A stretch of DNA of 64,000 bases from M55B129 sp034189085. Lineage in GTDB: Bacteria; Bacillota; Dethiobacteria; DTU022. The stretch lies in assembly GCA_034189085.1 (NCBI GenBank), contig JAXHVH010000002.1:1-64000 (forward strand), in the 5' to 3' direction. The position numbers and the translations under genes are program-made. Shown piece by piece: positions 33,871-41,286 of this stretch. The notes below the pieces were generated by a model. The model searched no databases. It saw only the letters and a list, made by a program, of their open reading frames with translations, and had not been told where the DNA came from. Each line of letters opens with the position of its first letter. The first letter of the stretch is position 1.

Positions 33871-34671
33871 ATGCTAAAAACCAGAATCATATCCGCCTTA
33901 ATTTTAGGACCTTTGATATTGGGAATGGTTTACCTCGGAGGGATATTTTATACACTCCTTCTGCTGACAATTGTCAACCTGGCCATTTATGAGTATGATA
34001 CTCTTCTCAATCACCGTGGTTACAATACACCACACTTTTTGAACCATCTGGCAGTGAATCTTTTTTTAATTGTCTTTTACCTGGAGTTATATACGCTATT
34101 GTTTCCAATAATGCTCCTTATTCTTTTTGCTTATTTTATCTATATTTTGCTCAATGCAGAGAATAGAAGTTGCTTTGATTCGGCCGTTTCAATTTTTGGA
34201 GTGCTTTACCTTAGCCCCCTGGTGGGTTTCCTTCTGCTTTTAAGGATACAGCCCGAAGGTATGATCTACTTATACTGCCTTCTCGGGGGGGTATGGTTGC
34301 ACGATAGCCTGGCTTATTTTATCGGCATTAAATGGGGCACTCACAAATTTGCCCCCTTTATCAGCCCAAACAAATCAGTTGAAGGCTCCCTTGCCGGTAT
34401 AGCAGGGACAGTCATCGCTTTCTTTCTGTTAGCAACATTTTATCCTCAATTGCTTTCCATAAATCCCGTTGAAGCCATTATCTTTGGCCTGGGATTAGCT
34501 GTTTTTGCCCAGTTCGGCGATCTTCTTGAATCTGCCTTCAAACGTCAGGTAGAGGTGAAGGATACGAGCGGATTTATTCCCGGTCACGGCGGTATCCTTG
34601 ACCGTTTCGACAGCCTCATTGTTACTGCACCATTTGTTTATTATTTTTTCCAGATCATCAACATAATGTAG
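33871..34671 (+). CDS. cdsA: Phosphatidate cytidylyltransferase
   Basis: Makes CDP-diacylglycerol for phospholipid synthesis; integral membrane enzyme. The 266-residue protein is highly hydrophobic, with about seven or eight membrane segments, and the C-terminal signature (SPNKSVEGSLAG, then QFGDLLESAFKRQ and DTSGFIPGHGGILDRFDS) is complete. ATG at 33871. The stop codon is only seven bases before repeat R1 copy 2, which may therefore provide the 3' end of this message. Confidence 0.96.
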   Translation: MLKTRIISALILGPLILGMVYLGGIFYTLLLLTIVNLAIYEYDTLLNHRGYNTPHFLNHLAVNLFLIVFYLELYTLLFPIMLLILFAYFIYILLNAENRSCFDSAVSIFGVLYLSPLVGFLLLLRIQPEGMIYLYCLLGGVWLHDSLAYFIGIKWGTHKFAPFISPNKSVEGSLAGIAGTVIAFFLLATFYPQLLSINPVEAIIFGLGLAVFAQFGDLLESAFKRQVEVKDTSGFIPGHGGILDRFDSLIVTAPFVYYFFQIINIM

Positions 34672-34678
34672 TATTTTA

Positions 34679-34914
34679 GCCAAACACTGCAGTCGCGCTT
34701 ACAGATCGCTCGCGCAGAAGTGAAGCGGCTCTCCTTCGGTGCTCCACATGGACTGCCCTCGACACTTGACAATCAGTCTTCGGGTCTCAGCCCGGCACTC
34801 AAAAAAACTGAAGCGGTAATTTATTGGTTTGAGTGCCGGGGCCCGTTCCGCCCCTCGGCTCGCCGGCACTTCTATGCTGCTTGCTTTAGTTCGCCCTGCC
34901 CGGCAGTGTTAGGC
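34679..34914 (+). repeat. Fold-back repeat R1, copy 2
   Basis: A 236-bp element with ends GCCAAACACTGC and CCCGGCAGTGTTAGGC, the invariant inner 13-bp stem CCCGGCACTCAAA/TTTGAGTGCCGGG, and a TTCG-closed hairpin. This copy stands alone: no R2 lies beside it. It starts seven bases after the cdsA stop. A reading frame is open right across it, as in the other two copies, but the differences between copies do not look protein-selected. Confidence 0.85.
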
Positions 34915-35074
34915 ACCCGGCACATTGTAGAAGGGGTGTTTGATCTTTGAACCTGCACACTATATTTTGCTTTTACTGTTTGAAAGGTGCGGGCGAGAAT
35001 GGGGCAGCTTAAAATTTGGCAGGGCGGAGTCTGTGCAGAGCAGCCCACGATGTGGTAAGATTTAAGAAGAAAAA
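34915..35074. other. R1 flank and dxr leader, no gene
   Basis: The first 45 bases (ACATTGTAGAAGG, TTTGATCTTTGA) resemble the flank of R1 copy 1. Beyond that nothing is recognised, and no convincing promoter for dxr was found. Confidence 0.5.
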
Positions 35075-36268
35075 ATGGAAAGGTTGAGCCGAACATTGAG
35101 CGTTAAAAAAATAGCCATACTGGGGTCTACCGGATCAATAGGGCGGCAGACACTTGAGGTAATTGAATCGCTGGGTCCGCAATACCGGGTCATAGCGTTA
35201 ACAGCAGGCAGCAACGACAGGTTGCTGGCTGATCAAATACTAAAATTTAAACCAAAGATAGCTGTTTTAAGCGACAAGGTAGCTGCCGGCAGACTGGCTA
35301 AAGCCGTAGATGGCACCGGCTGTCAGGTCCTGCAGGGCAATGAAGGGCAAGAAGTTGCTGCAACTCTCGATGAAGCAGACCTGGTAGTGATGGCCCAGGT
35401 GGGTTTCAGCGGTTTCAAACCGCTTGTATCTGCTTTAAAACAGGGAAAAAAAATAGCCCTGGCCAATAAGGAGTCGCTGGTTATCGGTGGGGAAATACTG
35501 GATAAACAGGGCCTTCTTGATAGAACAAAAATATATCCCTTAGACAGTGAACATTCAGCCATCTGGCAGTGTTTGCGCAGTGGCGAAAAAGAAGAAGTTG
35601 ATAAAATTTACCTGACTGCATCAGGAGGCCCTTTTTTTGGGAAAACACGAGAAGAGCTTAATCATGTAACCGTAGATGAAGCGCTAAAACACCCCAACTG
35701 GAAAATGGGCGGTAAAATAACCATTGATTCAGCAACCATGATGAACAAAGGCCTTGAAATTATTGAAGCGATGTGGCTTTTTGGTTTGCGCCTTGATCAG
35801 GTGGAGGTAGTTGTCCACCAGCAAAGTATTGTCCATTCTATGGTAAAATATAAAGACGGATCAGTTATCGCTCAGCTTGGCAGGCCGGATATGCGCCTCC
35901 CTATTCAATATGCACTAACCTATCCGGAACGCCTTGAGAGCAGGTTTGAAAATTTTGATCCCTTTGATCTTGTCCTTGATTTCAAGAAACCTGATCGGGA
36001 TAATTTTCCCTGCCTGAAACTTGCCTGCCGGGCTGTAAAAGAAGGTGGGACAATGCCCGCCGTACTGAACGGAGCAAATGAAGAAGCTGTGAGAAGCTTC
36101 CTGGTCGGTGGAATAGCATTTACCAACATAGCAGAAGTGATAGAAACAGTGATGAACAGGCACAGGCTGGTGTCTAATCCCATTCTGCAAGATATAATTG
36201 CAGCGGATATTTGGGCCAGACGGGAAGCCAAAGTTTGTATCACTGCTTTAGAGGGAAGGATGAACTAA
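35075..36268 (+). CDS. dxr: 1-deoxy-D-xylulose 5-phosphate reductoisomerase
   Basis: Second step of the MEP isoprenoid pathway: NADPH-dependent rearrangement of DXP to MEP. NADPH-binding LGSTGSIGRQTLEV, then ANKESLVIGGE, the metal/substrate region PLDSEHSAIWQC and TIDSATMMNKGLE are complete in 397 residues. ATG at 35075 has only a weak purine-rich binding site; TTG at 35084 or 35096 are alternatives. With ispG downstream it shows the MEP pathway is used. Its stop is one base from the rseP start. Confidence 0.96.
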   Translation: MERLSRTLSVKKIAILGSTGSIGRQTLEVIESLGPQYRVIALTAGSNDRLLADQILKFKPKIAVLSDKVAAGRLAKAVDGTGCQVLQGNEGQEVAATLDEADLVVMAQVGFSGFKPLVSALKQGKKIALANKESLVIGGEILDKQGLLDRTKIYPLDSEHSAIWQCLRSGEKEEVDKIYLTASGGPFFGKTREELNHVTVDEALKHPNWKMGGKITIDSATMMNKGLEIIEAMWLFGLRLDQVEVVVHQQSIVHSMVKYKDGSVIAQLGRPDMRLPIQYALTYPERLESRFENFDPFDLVLDFKKPDRDNFPCLKLACRAVKEGGTMPAVLNGANEEAVRSFLVGGIAFTNIAEVIETVMNRHRLVSNPILQDIIAADIWARREAKVCITALEGRMN

Positions 36269-36269
36269 A

Positions 36270-37289
36270 ATGCAGACATTAATAGCTTCAATATTTGTTT
36301 TCGGTCTGCTGATCATTGTCCACGAACTTGGACATTATTTCGTAGCCCGTTTGACAGGGATTAAAGTTCTGGAACTGGCAATTGGTTTCGGACCCAAAAT
36401 AGTGAGCTGGAGAAAAAATGAGATCGACTATTCCCTGCGTGCTGTCCCCCTGGGTGGTTTTTGCCGTATGCTTGGTGAGAATCCCGATGAAGATTCAGAC
36501 CCTGATAGTTTCAGTCGCAAACCTCCTCTGAGCAGGGCGGCAGTTTTGGTTGCGGGAGCGGCGATGAACCTTGTTTTGGCCGTTGTTGTATTTTTTATTA
36601 TCTTTTTCTTCCTGGTTGGTGTCCCAACTGAGAGTTCACAGATTGGTTATATCATTGAGAATTCACCGGCGGAATCTGCAGGATTGGAATCAGGTGACAC
36701 CATTAAGTCCATTGATGGGACACCGGTAAGTAACTGGGAAGATGTTCTAATAAATATTTCAGCAAAACCAGCCCAGGAGATTGAACTGCGGATCGAACGG
36801 AACGGCAGTGAAAAGCAGGTTAAGGTGGTCAGCGAGATTGCGCCTGAAGACGACAGCAGGGGAATTATAGGAATTGGGCCACAGATAGAAAAATATCGTT
36901 TTTTACCATCCCTTCAGATCAGCCTGGAGCGTTTTGCCTTGATCATAACCTCAATTTATCAGGTGCTTACAGGACAGGCCCCACTGGACGTAACCGGACC
37001 GGTGGGTATAGTTTATGTGATCAGTGAAGTAGCCCAAACCGGTTTTATAAATCTTTTAATGCTAACAGGGCTGATCAGCATCAGCCTTGGAATAATGAAC
37101 CTGTTGCCAATTCCGGCTCTGGATGGCGGAAGGTTATTTTTCCTGCTGGTAGAGGTCTTACGGGGAAAGCGTATCGATCCGGAAAAAGAGGGATTTATTC
37201 ACTTTATAGGCTTTGCCCTTTTGATTATTTTAATTCTTTTTATAACCTATCAGGATCTTCTGCGATTTGACATTTTACCCGGGAAGTAA
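36270..37289 (+). CDS. rseP: RIP metalloprotease RseP (site-2 protease)
   Basis: Intramembrane zinc protease that cuts anti-sigma factors or signal-peptide remnants. HELGH (His18, Glu19, His22) lies in the first membrane segment, one PDZ domain spans about 115-200, and the second zinc motif NLLPIPALDGGRL (Asp near 285) is in a later membrane helix. The 339-residue protein has one PDZ domain, as in Bacillota, rather than the two of E. coli. Coupled to dxr. Confidence 0.95.
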   Translation: MQTLIASIFVFGLLIIVHELGHYFVARLTGIKVLELAIGFGPKIVSWRKNEIDYSLRAVPLGGFCRMLGENPDEDSDPDSFSRKPPLSRAAVLVAGAAMNLVLAVVVFFIIFFFLVGVPTESSQIGYIIENSPAESAGLESGDTIKSIDGTPVSNWEDVLINISAKPAQEIELRIERNGSEKQVKVVSEIAPEDDSRGIIGIGPQIEKYRFLPSLQISLERFALIITSIYQVLTGQAPLDVTGPVGIVYVISEVAQTGFINLLMLTGLISISLGIMNLLPIPALDGGRLFFLLVEVLRGKRIDPEKEGFIHFIGFALLIILILFITYQDLLRFDILPGK

Positions 37290-37300
37290 ATGGGGACTCT

Positions 37301-38392
37301 ATGGAAAAAATATTGCGGAGAAATACCCGTCCGGTTAAAATCGGAACGGTCACAATAGGCGGAGACCATCCTGTAGCCATTCAATCGATGACCAATACGC
37401 GGATCGTATCCCTTACTGAAACTGAAAACCAGATCAAGGAACTGGTCGAAACAGGCTGTGAACTGGTAAGGCTGGCTGTCCCGGATCGTGAGTCAGTGGG
37501 TGCCTTTGAAAAACTGGCTGCCAGGAGTGCAGTCCCCTTAATAGCTGATATTCATTTTGATGTTGAACTGGCCCACATGGTTCTTGACAGCGGCGCGTCC
37601 AAAATTAGAATAAACCCTGGTAACATCGGCGGGCCCAAAAAGCTGGAAAGTCTTGCTGAACATGCCGGGAGGCTAAACATTCCCATAAGGATTGGTGTTA
37701 ATTCTGGATCTTTGGAGAAGAACCTGTTGAAAAAATACGGCGGGGCTACTTCTGACGCTCTTGTAGAATCGGCTCTTGGTTATCTTCAGGTACTGGAAAG
37801 CTGCGGATTTTTCAATACGGTTATTTCTCTGAAAGCATCAGATGTTTATACAACAATCAGGGCCTGCCGTTTATTTGCCGGGCAGAACGATTACCCGCTG
37901 CATATTGGCATAACGGAAGCAGGCCCTTCATATACCGGCTTAATTAAAGGTTCCATCGGCGTAGGTGCTTTACTGGCAGATGGGATCGGTGATACTGTAC
38001 GGATTTCACTCACCGCGCCACCGGCTGAAGAAGTAAGAGCCGCCCAGCAAATTCTTCAAGCTCTTGGTTTAAGACATTTCCGCCCCGATATCATATCCTG
38101 TCCCACTTGCGGGCGATGCAGTATCGATCTTTTATCCCTGGTTAATGAAGTAGAGCTAATGCTGAGAGATTATCGTCTTACTTTGAAGGTTGCAGTAATG
38201 GGCTGTATGGTTAACGGTCCTGGAGAAGCACGTGAAGCCGATATCGGTATTTCGGCCGGCAAAAAACATGGCATCGTGTTCCGCCATGGGCAGGTTATTC
38301 GTACTGTGGATCTGCCCGATCTCCTGCCATCCCTGAAGGAAGAACTGGATCTGGAAGAACGATATCACAGAAACAACGGTCAGGAGGAATAA
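37301..38392 (+). CDS. ispG: 4-hydroxy-3-methylbut-2-enyl-diphosphate synthase
   Basis: 4Fe-4S enzyme of the MEP pathway converting MEcPP to HMBPP. N-terminal TIM barrel (GDHPVAIQSMTNTR, LIADIHFD, KIRINPGNIG) and the C-terminal cluster domain with CPTC (Cys267, Cys270), a third cysteine about 32 residues later in GCMVNGPGEA, and the nearby glutamate ligand. At 363 residues it is the short bacterial form without an insert domain. In many Clostridia proS and polC follow; here a glycosyltransferase does. Confidence 0.96.
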   Translation: MEKILRRNTRPVKIGTVTIGGDHPVAIQSMTNTRIVSLTETENQIKELVETGCELVRLAVPDRESVGAFEKLAARSAVPLIADIHFDVELAHMVLDSGASKIRINPGNIGGPKKLESLAEHAGRLNIPIRIGVNSGSLEKNLLKKYGGATSDALVESALGYLQVLESCGFFNTVISLKASDVYTTIRACRLFAGQNDYPLHIGITEAGPSYTGLIKGSIGVGALLADGIGDTVRISLTAPPAEEVRAAQQILQALGLRHFRPDIISCPTCGRCSIDLLSLVNEVELMLRDYRLTLKVAVMGCMVNGPGEAREADIGISAGKKHGIVFRHGQVIRTVDLPDLLPSLKEELDLEERYHRNNGQEE

Positions 38393-38397
38393 AATCT

Positions 38398-39048
38398 TTG
38401 AAAGTAGCGGCCATAATTCCAGCCTACAATGAAGAAAAAACAATTGGCAGTGTTATTCAAACTCTGCAGAATTCAACGTTTATTGACAGAATTATTGTTG
38501 TCAGTGACGGTTCGGAAGATGGAACGGTTGAGGCTGCCTCCCAATTCCCCGGGGTAGAAATAATCGAATTGCTTATCAACCGTGGCAAGGGAGGAGCGCT
38601 GAAAGCAGGTCTCGATTATTGCATTGAGGAAGTGATTATCATTCTTGATGCCGACTTGATCGGGTTAACCCCGGCTCACGTTGAAGCACTGCTTATCCCT
38701 GTGATTAACAATCAAGCTATGATGACCGTAGGCATATTTGAAAAAGGACGTATGGCCACCGATATCGCCCAGAAAATGGCTCCATTTTTATCAGGTCAGC
38801 GTGCTCTCCGAAGAGAACTTTTGGAAAACATTTCTGGACTTGATTTATCTCGCTTTGGTATTGAAATGGCCTTGCACCAGTACGTAGAAAATAATGGCAT
38901 TTCTGTAGAAGAAGTCCAGCTTCCCGACCTGTCCCACGTTATGAAGGAAGAAAAACTGGGAATCCTGAAAGGGTTTTCAGCAAGAGCAAAAATGTACTGG
39001 GATATTTTAAAATTTTTAACCCGTTCAGGTGCAGCAAAGAAACAGTAA
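38398..39048 (+). CDS. Family 2 glycosyltransferase
   Basis: A 216-residue GT-A fold transferase, soluble by sequence. N-terminus VAAIIPAYNEEKTIGSVI, VVSDGSEDGT and NRGKGGALKAGLDY are typical of the dolichyl-phosphate mannosyltransferase-like/polyprenyl glycosyltransferase branch; a DAD motif (Asp84, Asp86) would bind metal. No C-terminal membrane segment. TTG start at 38398 behind CAGGAGGA, six bases after ispG, so it is probably in the same transcript. Sugar donor and acceptor are unknown; a lipid-carrier acceptor fits the neighbourhood. Confidence 0.88.
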   Translation: MKVAAIIPAYNEEKTIGSVIQTLQNSTFIDRIIVVSDGSEDGTVEAASQFPGVEIIELLINRGKGGALKAGLDYCIEEVIIILDADLIGLTPAHVEALLIPVINNQAMMTVGIFEKGRMATDIAQKMAPFLSGQRALRRELLENISGLDLSRFGIEMALHQYVENNGISVEEVQLPDLSHVMKEEKLGILKGFSARAKMYWDILKFLTRSGAAKKQ

Positions 39049-39062
39049 AACGCTTTTATTTC

Positions 39063-39091
39063 TTGCATGTGCAGTCTTTTTGTGGTAAATT
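39063..39091 (+). promoter_or_regulatory. Promoter of the rimP-nusA-infB operon
   Basis: TTGCAT (39063-39068), 17 bases, TAAATT (39086-39091), with TG one base before the -10 box (extended type). It lies in the 119-base gap after the glycosyltransferase and would give an 80-base leader. Confidence 0.65.
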
Positions 39092-39119
39092 AAAAAATGA
39101 ATGGAGTTGTTTTGTCTTA

Positions 39120-39139
39120 AGGGTGGGGGTTCCCACTCT
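39120..39139 (+). promoter_or_regulatory. Hairpin in the rimP leader
   Basis: AGGGTGGG and CCCACTCT pair around a four-base loop (one G-U), followed by TTTCATG. GTGGG...CCCAC stems commonly precede rimP-nusA in Bacillota and may serve NusA-dependent pausing or autoregulation; that role is inferred. Confidence 0.55.
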
Positions 39140-39179
39140 TTCATGTTAGTAGGGCTTTTTTAGGCTAATGGAGGCTGAA

Positions 39180-39692
39180 ATGAATTCGGCAGAAATGATG
39201 AAAGTAAAGTTAATTGAAATCATCGAGCCATTTCTGAAGAAAATGGGTTTCGAACTGGTTGATCTAAATTACCTGCCAGGCAGCAGTGGAAAATTACAGC
39301 TTTTTATAGATCGAGAAGGTGGCATAACTATTGACCACTGTGAATTAGTCAGCCGGGAAGTGTCTGATTTTCTTGACTATCAGGACCCCATCAATCATTC
39401 CTATACCCTTGAGGTATCTTCTCCTGGTTTGGAAAGGCCGCTCAGAAAACGAGAACATTTCGATCGGTATGTCGGAGAAAAGGTCAAGATTAGAACTGCC
39501 GAGCCAGTTGACGGCAAATACAAATTCAGCGGCTTCCTGCAGGAAACCGAAGGGAATAATGTGATCGTTCGTGTGGAAAACGGCACTATTTTTAAGATCC
39601 CCTTTCCGGCAATCAGGAAGGCTAATCTCTGGTTTACCGAAGCGGAAAAAAATGAGATATTAAATAATAGAAAGAAAGGAGGTAAACGCTGA
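39180..39692 (+). CDS. rimP: Ribosome maturation factor RimP
   Basis: Assists 30S subunit maturation. ATG at 39180 lies five bases after TGGAGG; the ATG at 39168 overlaps that site and is less likely. The 170-residue protein has an alpha/beta N-terminal domain (GFELVDLNY, LQLFIDREGGITIDHCE, SPGLERPL) and a C-terminal SH3-like barrel. First gene of the conserved rimP-nusA-rnpM-infB-rbfA order. Confidence 0.95.
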   Translation: MNSAEMMKVKLIEIIEPFLKKMGFELVDLNYLPGSSGKLQLFIDREGGITIDHCELVSREVSDFLDYQDPINHSYTLEVSSPGLERPLRKREHFDRYVGEKVKIRTAEPVDGKYKFSGFLQETEGNNVIVRVENGTIFKIPFPAIRKANLWFTEAEKNEILNNRKKGGKR

Positions 39693-39696
39693 AAAA

Positions 39697-40974
39697 ATGA
39701 ACAAGGAACTTTTTGCTGCCATAGAAACCCTTGAAAAAGAAAAGGGAATCAGCAAAGATGTGCTTTTTGAAGCTCTCGAAGTTGCCCTTATTTCAGCATA
39801 TAAAAGAAATTTTCAGACTGCCCCGGCTGTCAGAGTAATTATCGATCGCGACACAGGAGAAATAAGAGTCTTTTCTCAATTGAAAGTGGTTGAAGAAGTG
39901 GAGTCCGAACAACAGGAGGTAAGCCTCTATGAAGCCAGGGTTTATGACCCGCACTGCCAGATCGGAGATCTCGTCGAAGTAGAAGTTACACCGAAGGAAT
40001 TCGGGCGGATAGCAGCGCAGACGGCAAAACAGGTTGTTATACAGAGAATCAGGGAAGCGGAAAGGGAAATGATTTACGAAAACTTTGTTGACCGCACCGA
40101 GGAAGTTATAACAGGCCTGGTGAGACGGTTTGAACAGAGAAATGTAATTATTGATCTCGGACGCACAGAAGCTGTATTGCCGGTTGAGGAACAAATACCA
40201 TATGAGCGCTACCGGCAGGGGGAACGAGTAAAAACATTTATCATGGAAGTTAAGAAAACAAACAAGGGCCCGCAGATCATTGTTTCCCGCACTCATACCG
40301 GTTTTTTGAAACGTCTTTTCGAGATGGAAGTGCCGGAAATATATGATGGAATTGTTGAAATTAAAGCCGCTGCCAGAGAAGCCGGGCATCGTTCCAAATT
40401 GGCGGTTTCTTCGAACAACCAGGATATTGATCCTGTCGGTGCCTGTGTCGGCCCGAAAGGAAGCAGGGTACAGGCTATCAGCAATGAATTGAAAGGTGAA
40501 AAAATTGATATTATTAAGTGGAGCGATGGATCGGAAGAATATATAGCCAATGCCCTGAGTCCGGCCAAGGTGTCGTCAGTAGTGCTGGACTCGGATAATA
40601 AAACAGCTACAGTCGTAGTACCCGATAATCAGCTTTCCCTGGCTATAGGCAAAGAAGGCCAGAACGCCAGGCTGGCTGCTAAAATAACCGGCTGGAAAAT
40701 TGACATATCCAGTGAGACACAATATGCCGACAAAAACCTATCGGCAATTGGTTTGCACATTGATATGGAAAACAAAGAAGCGGCAAAAGAGGACGATCAG
40801 ATTTCGATAAACGCAGATGAAGCGCAGGGAGAAAATTTAAGCACCGCTGAGGAAGCAACAGATGAAGTTGAAGAAGGAAAAGAAGGGAAAGGTAAAAAAG
40901 AAAATGAGATCCCGGTGATGGATGAACCTGACGGCGCAGGTGGGCCGGAGGAGGATTCTGAAGAAGATGATTAA
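39697..40974 (+). CDS. nusA: Transcription termination/antitermination protein NusA
   Basis: RNA polymerase pausing and termination factor. N-terminal RNAP-binding domain (1-125), S1 domain (about 135-200), two KH domains with DPVGACVGPKGSRVQ and LAIGKEGQNARLAAK. The C-terminus beyond about residue 345 is a roughly 75-residue acidic, low-complexity tail in place of the AR repeats of proteobacteria; Bacillota NusA usually ends near residue 350-380, so the tail is unusually long. Start ATG at 39697 follows AAAGGAGG. Confidence 0.96.
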   Translation: MNKELFAAIETLEKEKGISKDVLFEALEVALISAYKRNFQTAPAVRVIIDRDTGEIRVFSQLKVVEEVESEQQEVSLYEARVYDPHCQIGDLVEVEVTPKEFGRIAAQTAKQVVIQRIREAEREMIYENFVDRTEEVITGLVRRFEQRNVIIDLGRTEAVLPVEEQIPYERYRQGERVKTFIMEVKKTNKGPQIIVSRTHTGFLKRLFEMEVPEIYDGIVEIKAAAREAGHRSKLAVSSNNQDIDPVGACVGPKGSRVQAISNELKGEKIDIIKWSDGSEEYIANALSPAKVSSVVLDSDNKTATVVVPDNQLSLAIGKEGQNARLAAKITGWKIDISSETQYADKNLSAIGLHIDMENKEAAKEDDQISINADEAQGENLSTAEEATDEVEEGKEGKGKKENEIPVMDEPDGAGGPEEDSEEDD

Positions 40975-41245
40975 AAAGCGCAAAGTCCCAATGAGGGTTT
41001 GCATTGGCTGCCAGGAAAAAAAACTAAAAAAAGAGCTTGTGCGTATTGTGAGAACCCCTACCGGAGAAGTAATGCTTGATTTAACGGGAAAAAAAGCGGG
41101 ACGAGGCGCTTATATCTGTCCCCGGGAAGAATGTTTGAACAAGGCAATCAAGGCAAGAAGGCTGGAAAAAAATCTCCAGACCAAAATATCGGATGAACTT
41201 TTAAAAGAAATAAACACAACATTAAAAGATTACCGTGAAGAGTAA
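40967..41245 (+). CDS. rnpM: RNase P modulator RnpM (YlxR family)
   Basis: Small YlxR-family RNA-binding protein, reported to modulate RNase P in Bacillus. ATG at 40967 overlaps the nusA stop and gives 92 residues; MRVCIGC at 40991 is another possible start. The family core is clear: PMRVCIGCQEKK, LVRIVRTPTGEV and GRGAYICP. Directly followed by infB; the L7Ae-like gene ylxQ usually found between them is absent. Confidence 0.93.
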   Translation: MIKKRKVPMRVCIGCQEKKLKKELVRIVRTPTGEVMLDLTGKKAGRGAYICPREECLNKAIKARRLEKNLQTKISDELLKEINTTLKDYREE

Positions 41246-41286
41246 GAACAAAAATGAGGAGGGCTCATTTTATGGAGGTGTTGTAG

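Noticed and set aside
34720..34950. Open reading frame crossing all three R1 copies, encoding similar peptides
   Set aside because: By hand comparison the copies differ by more replacement than silent changes, there is no shared ribosome binding site or start, and the sequence is dominated by palindromes. The frame is better explained by GC-rich repeat DNA lacking stops.
39793..40389. 198-codon minus-strand frame inside nusA
   Set aside because: Phe/Tyr/Asn-rich composition typical of antisense to lysine/glutamate-rich genes, with no binding site; shadow frame.
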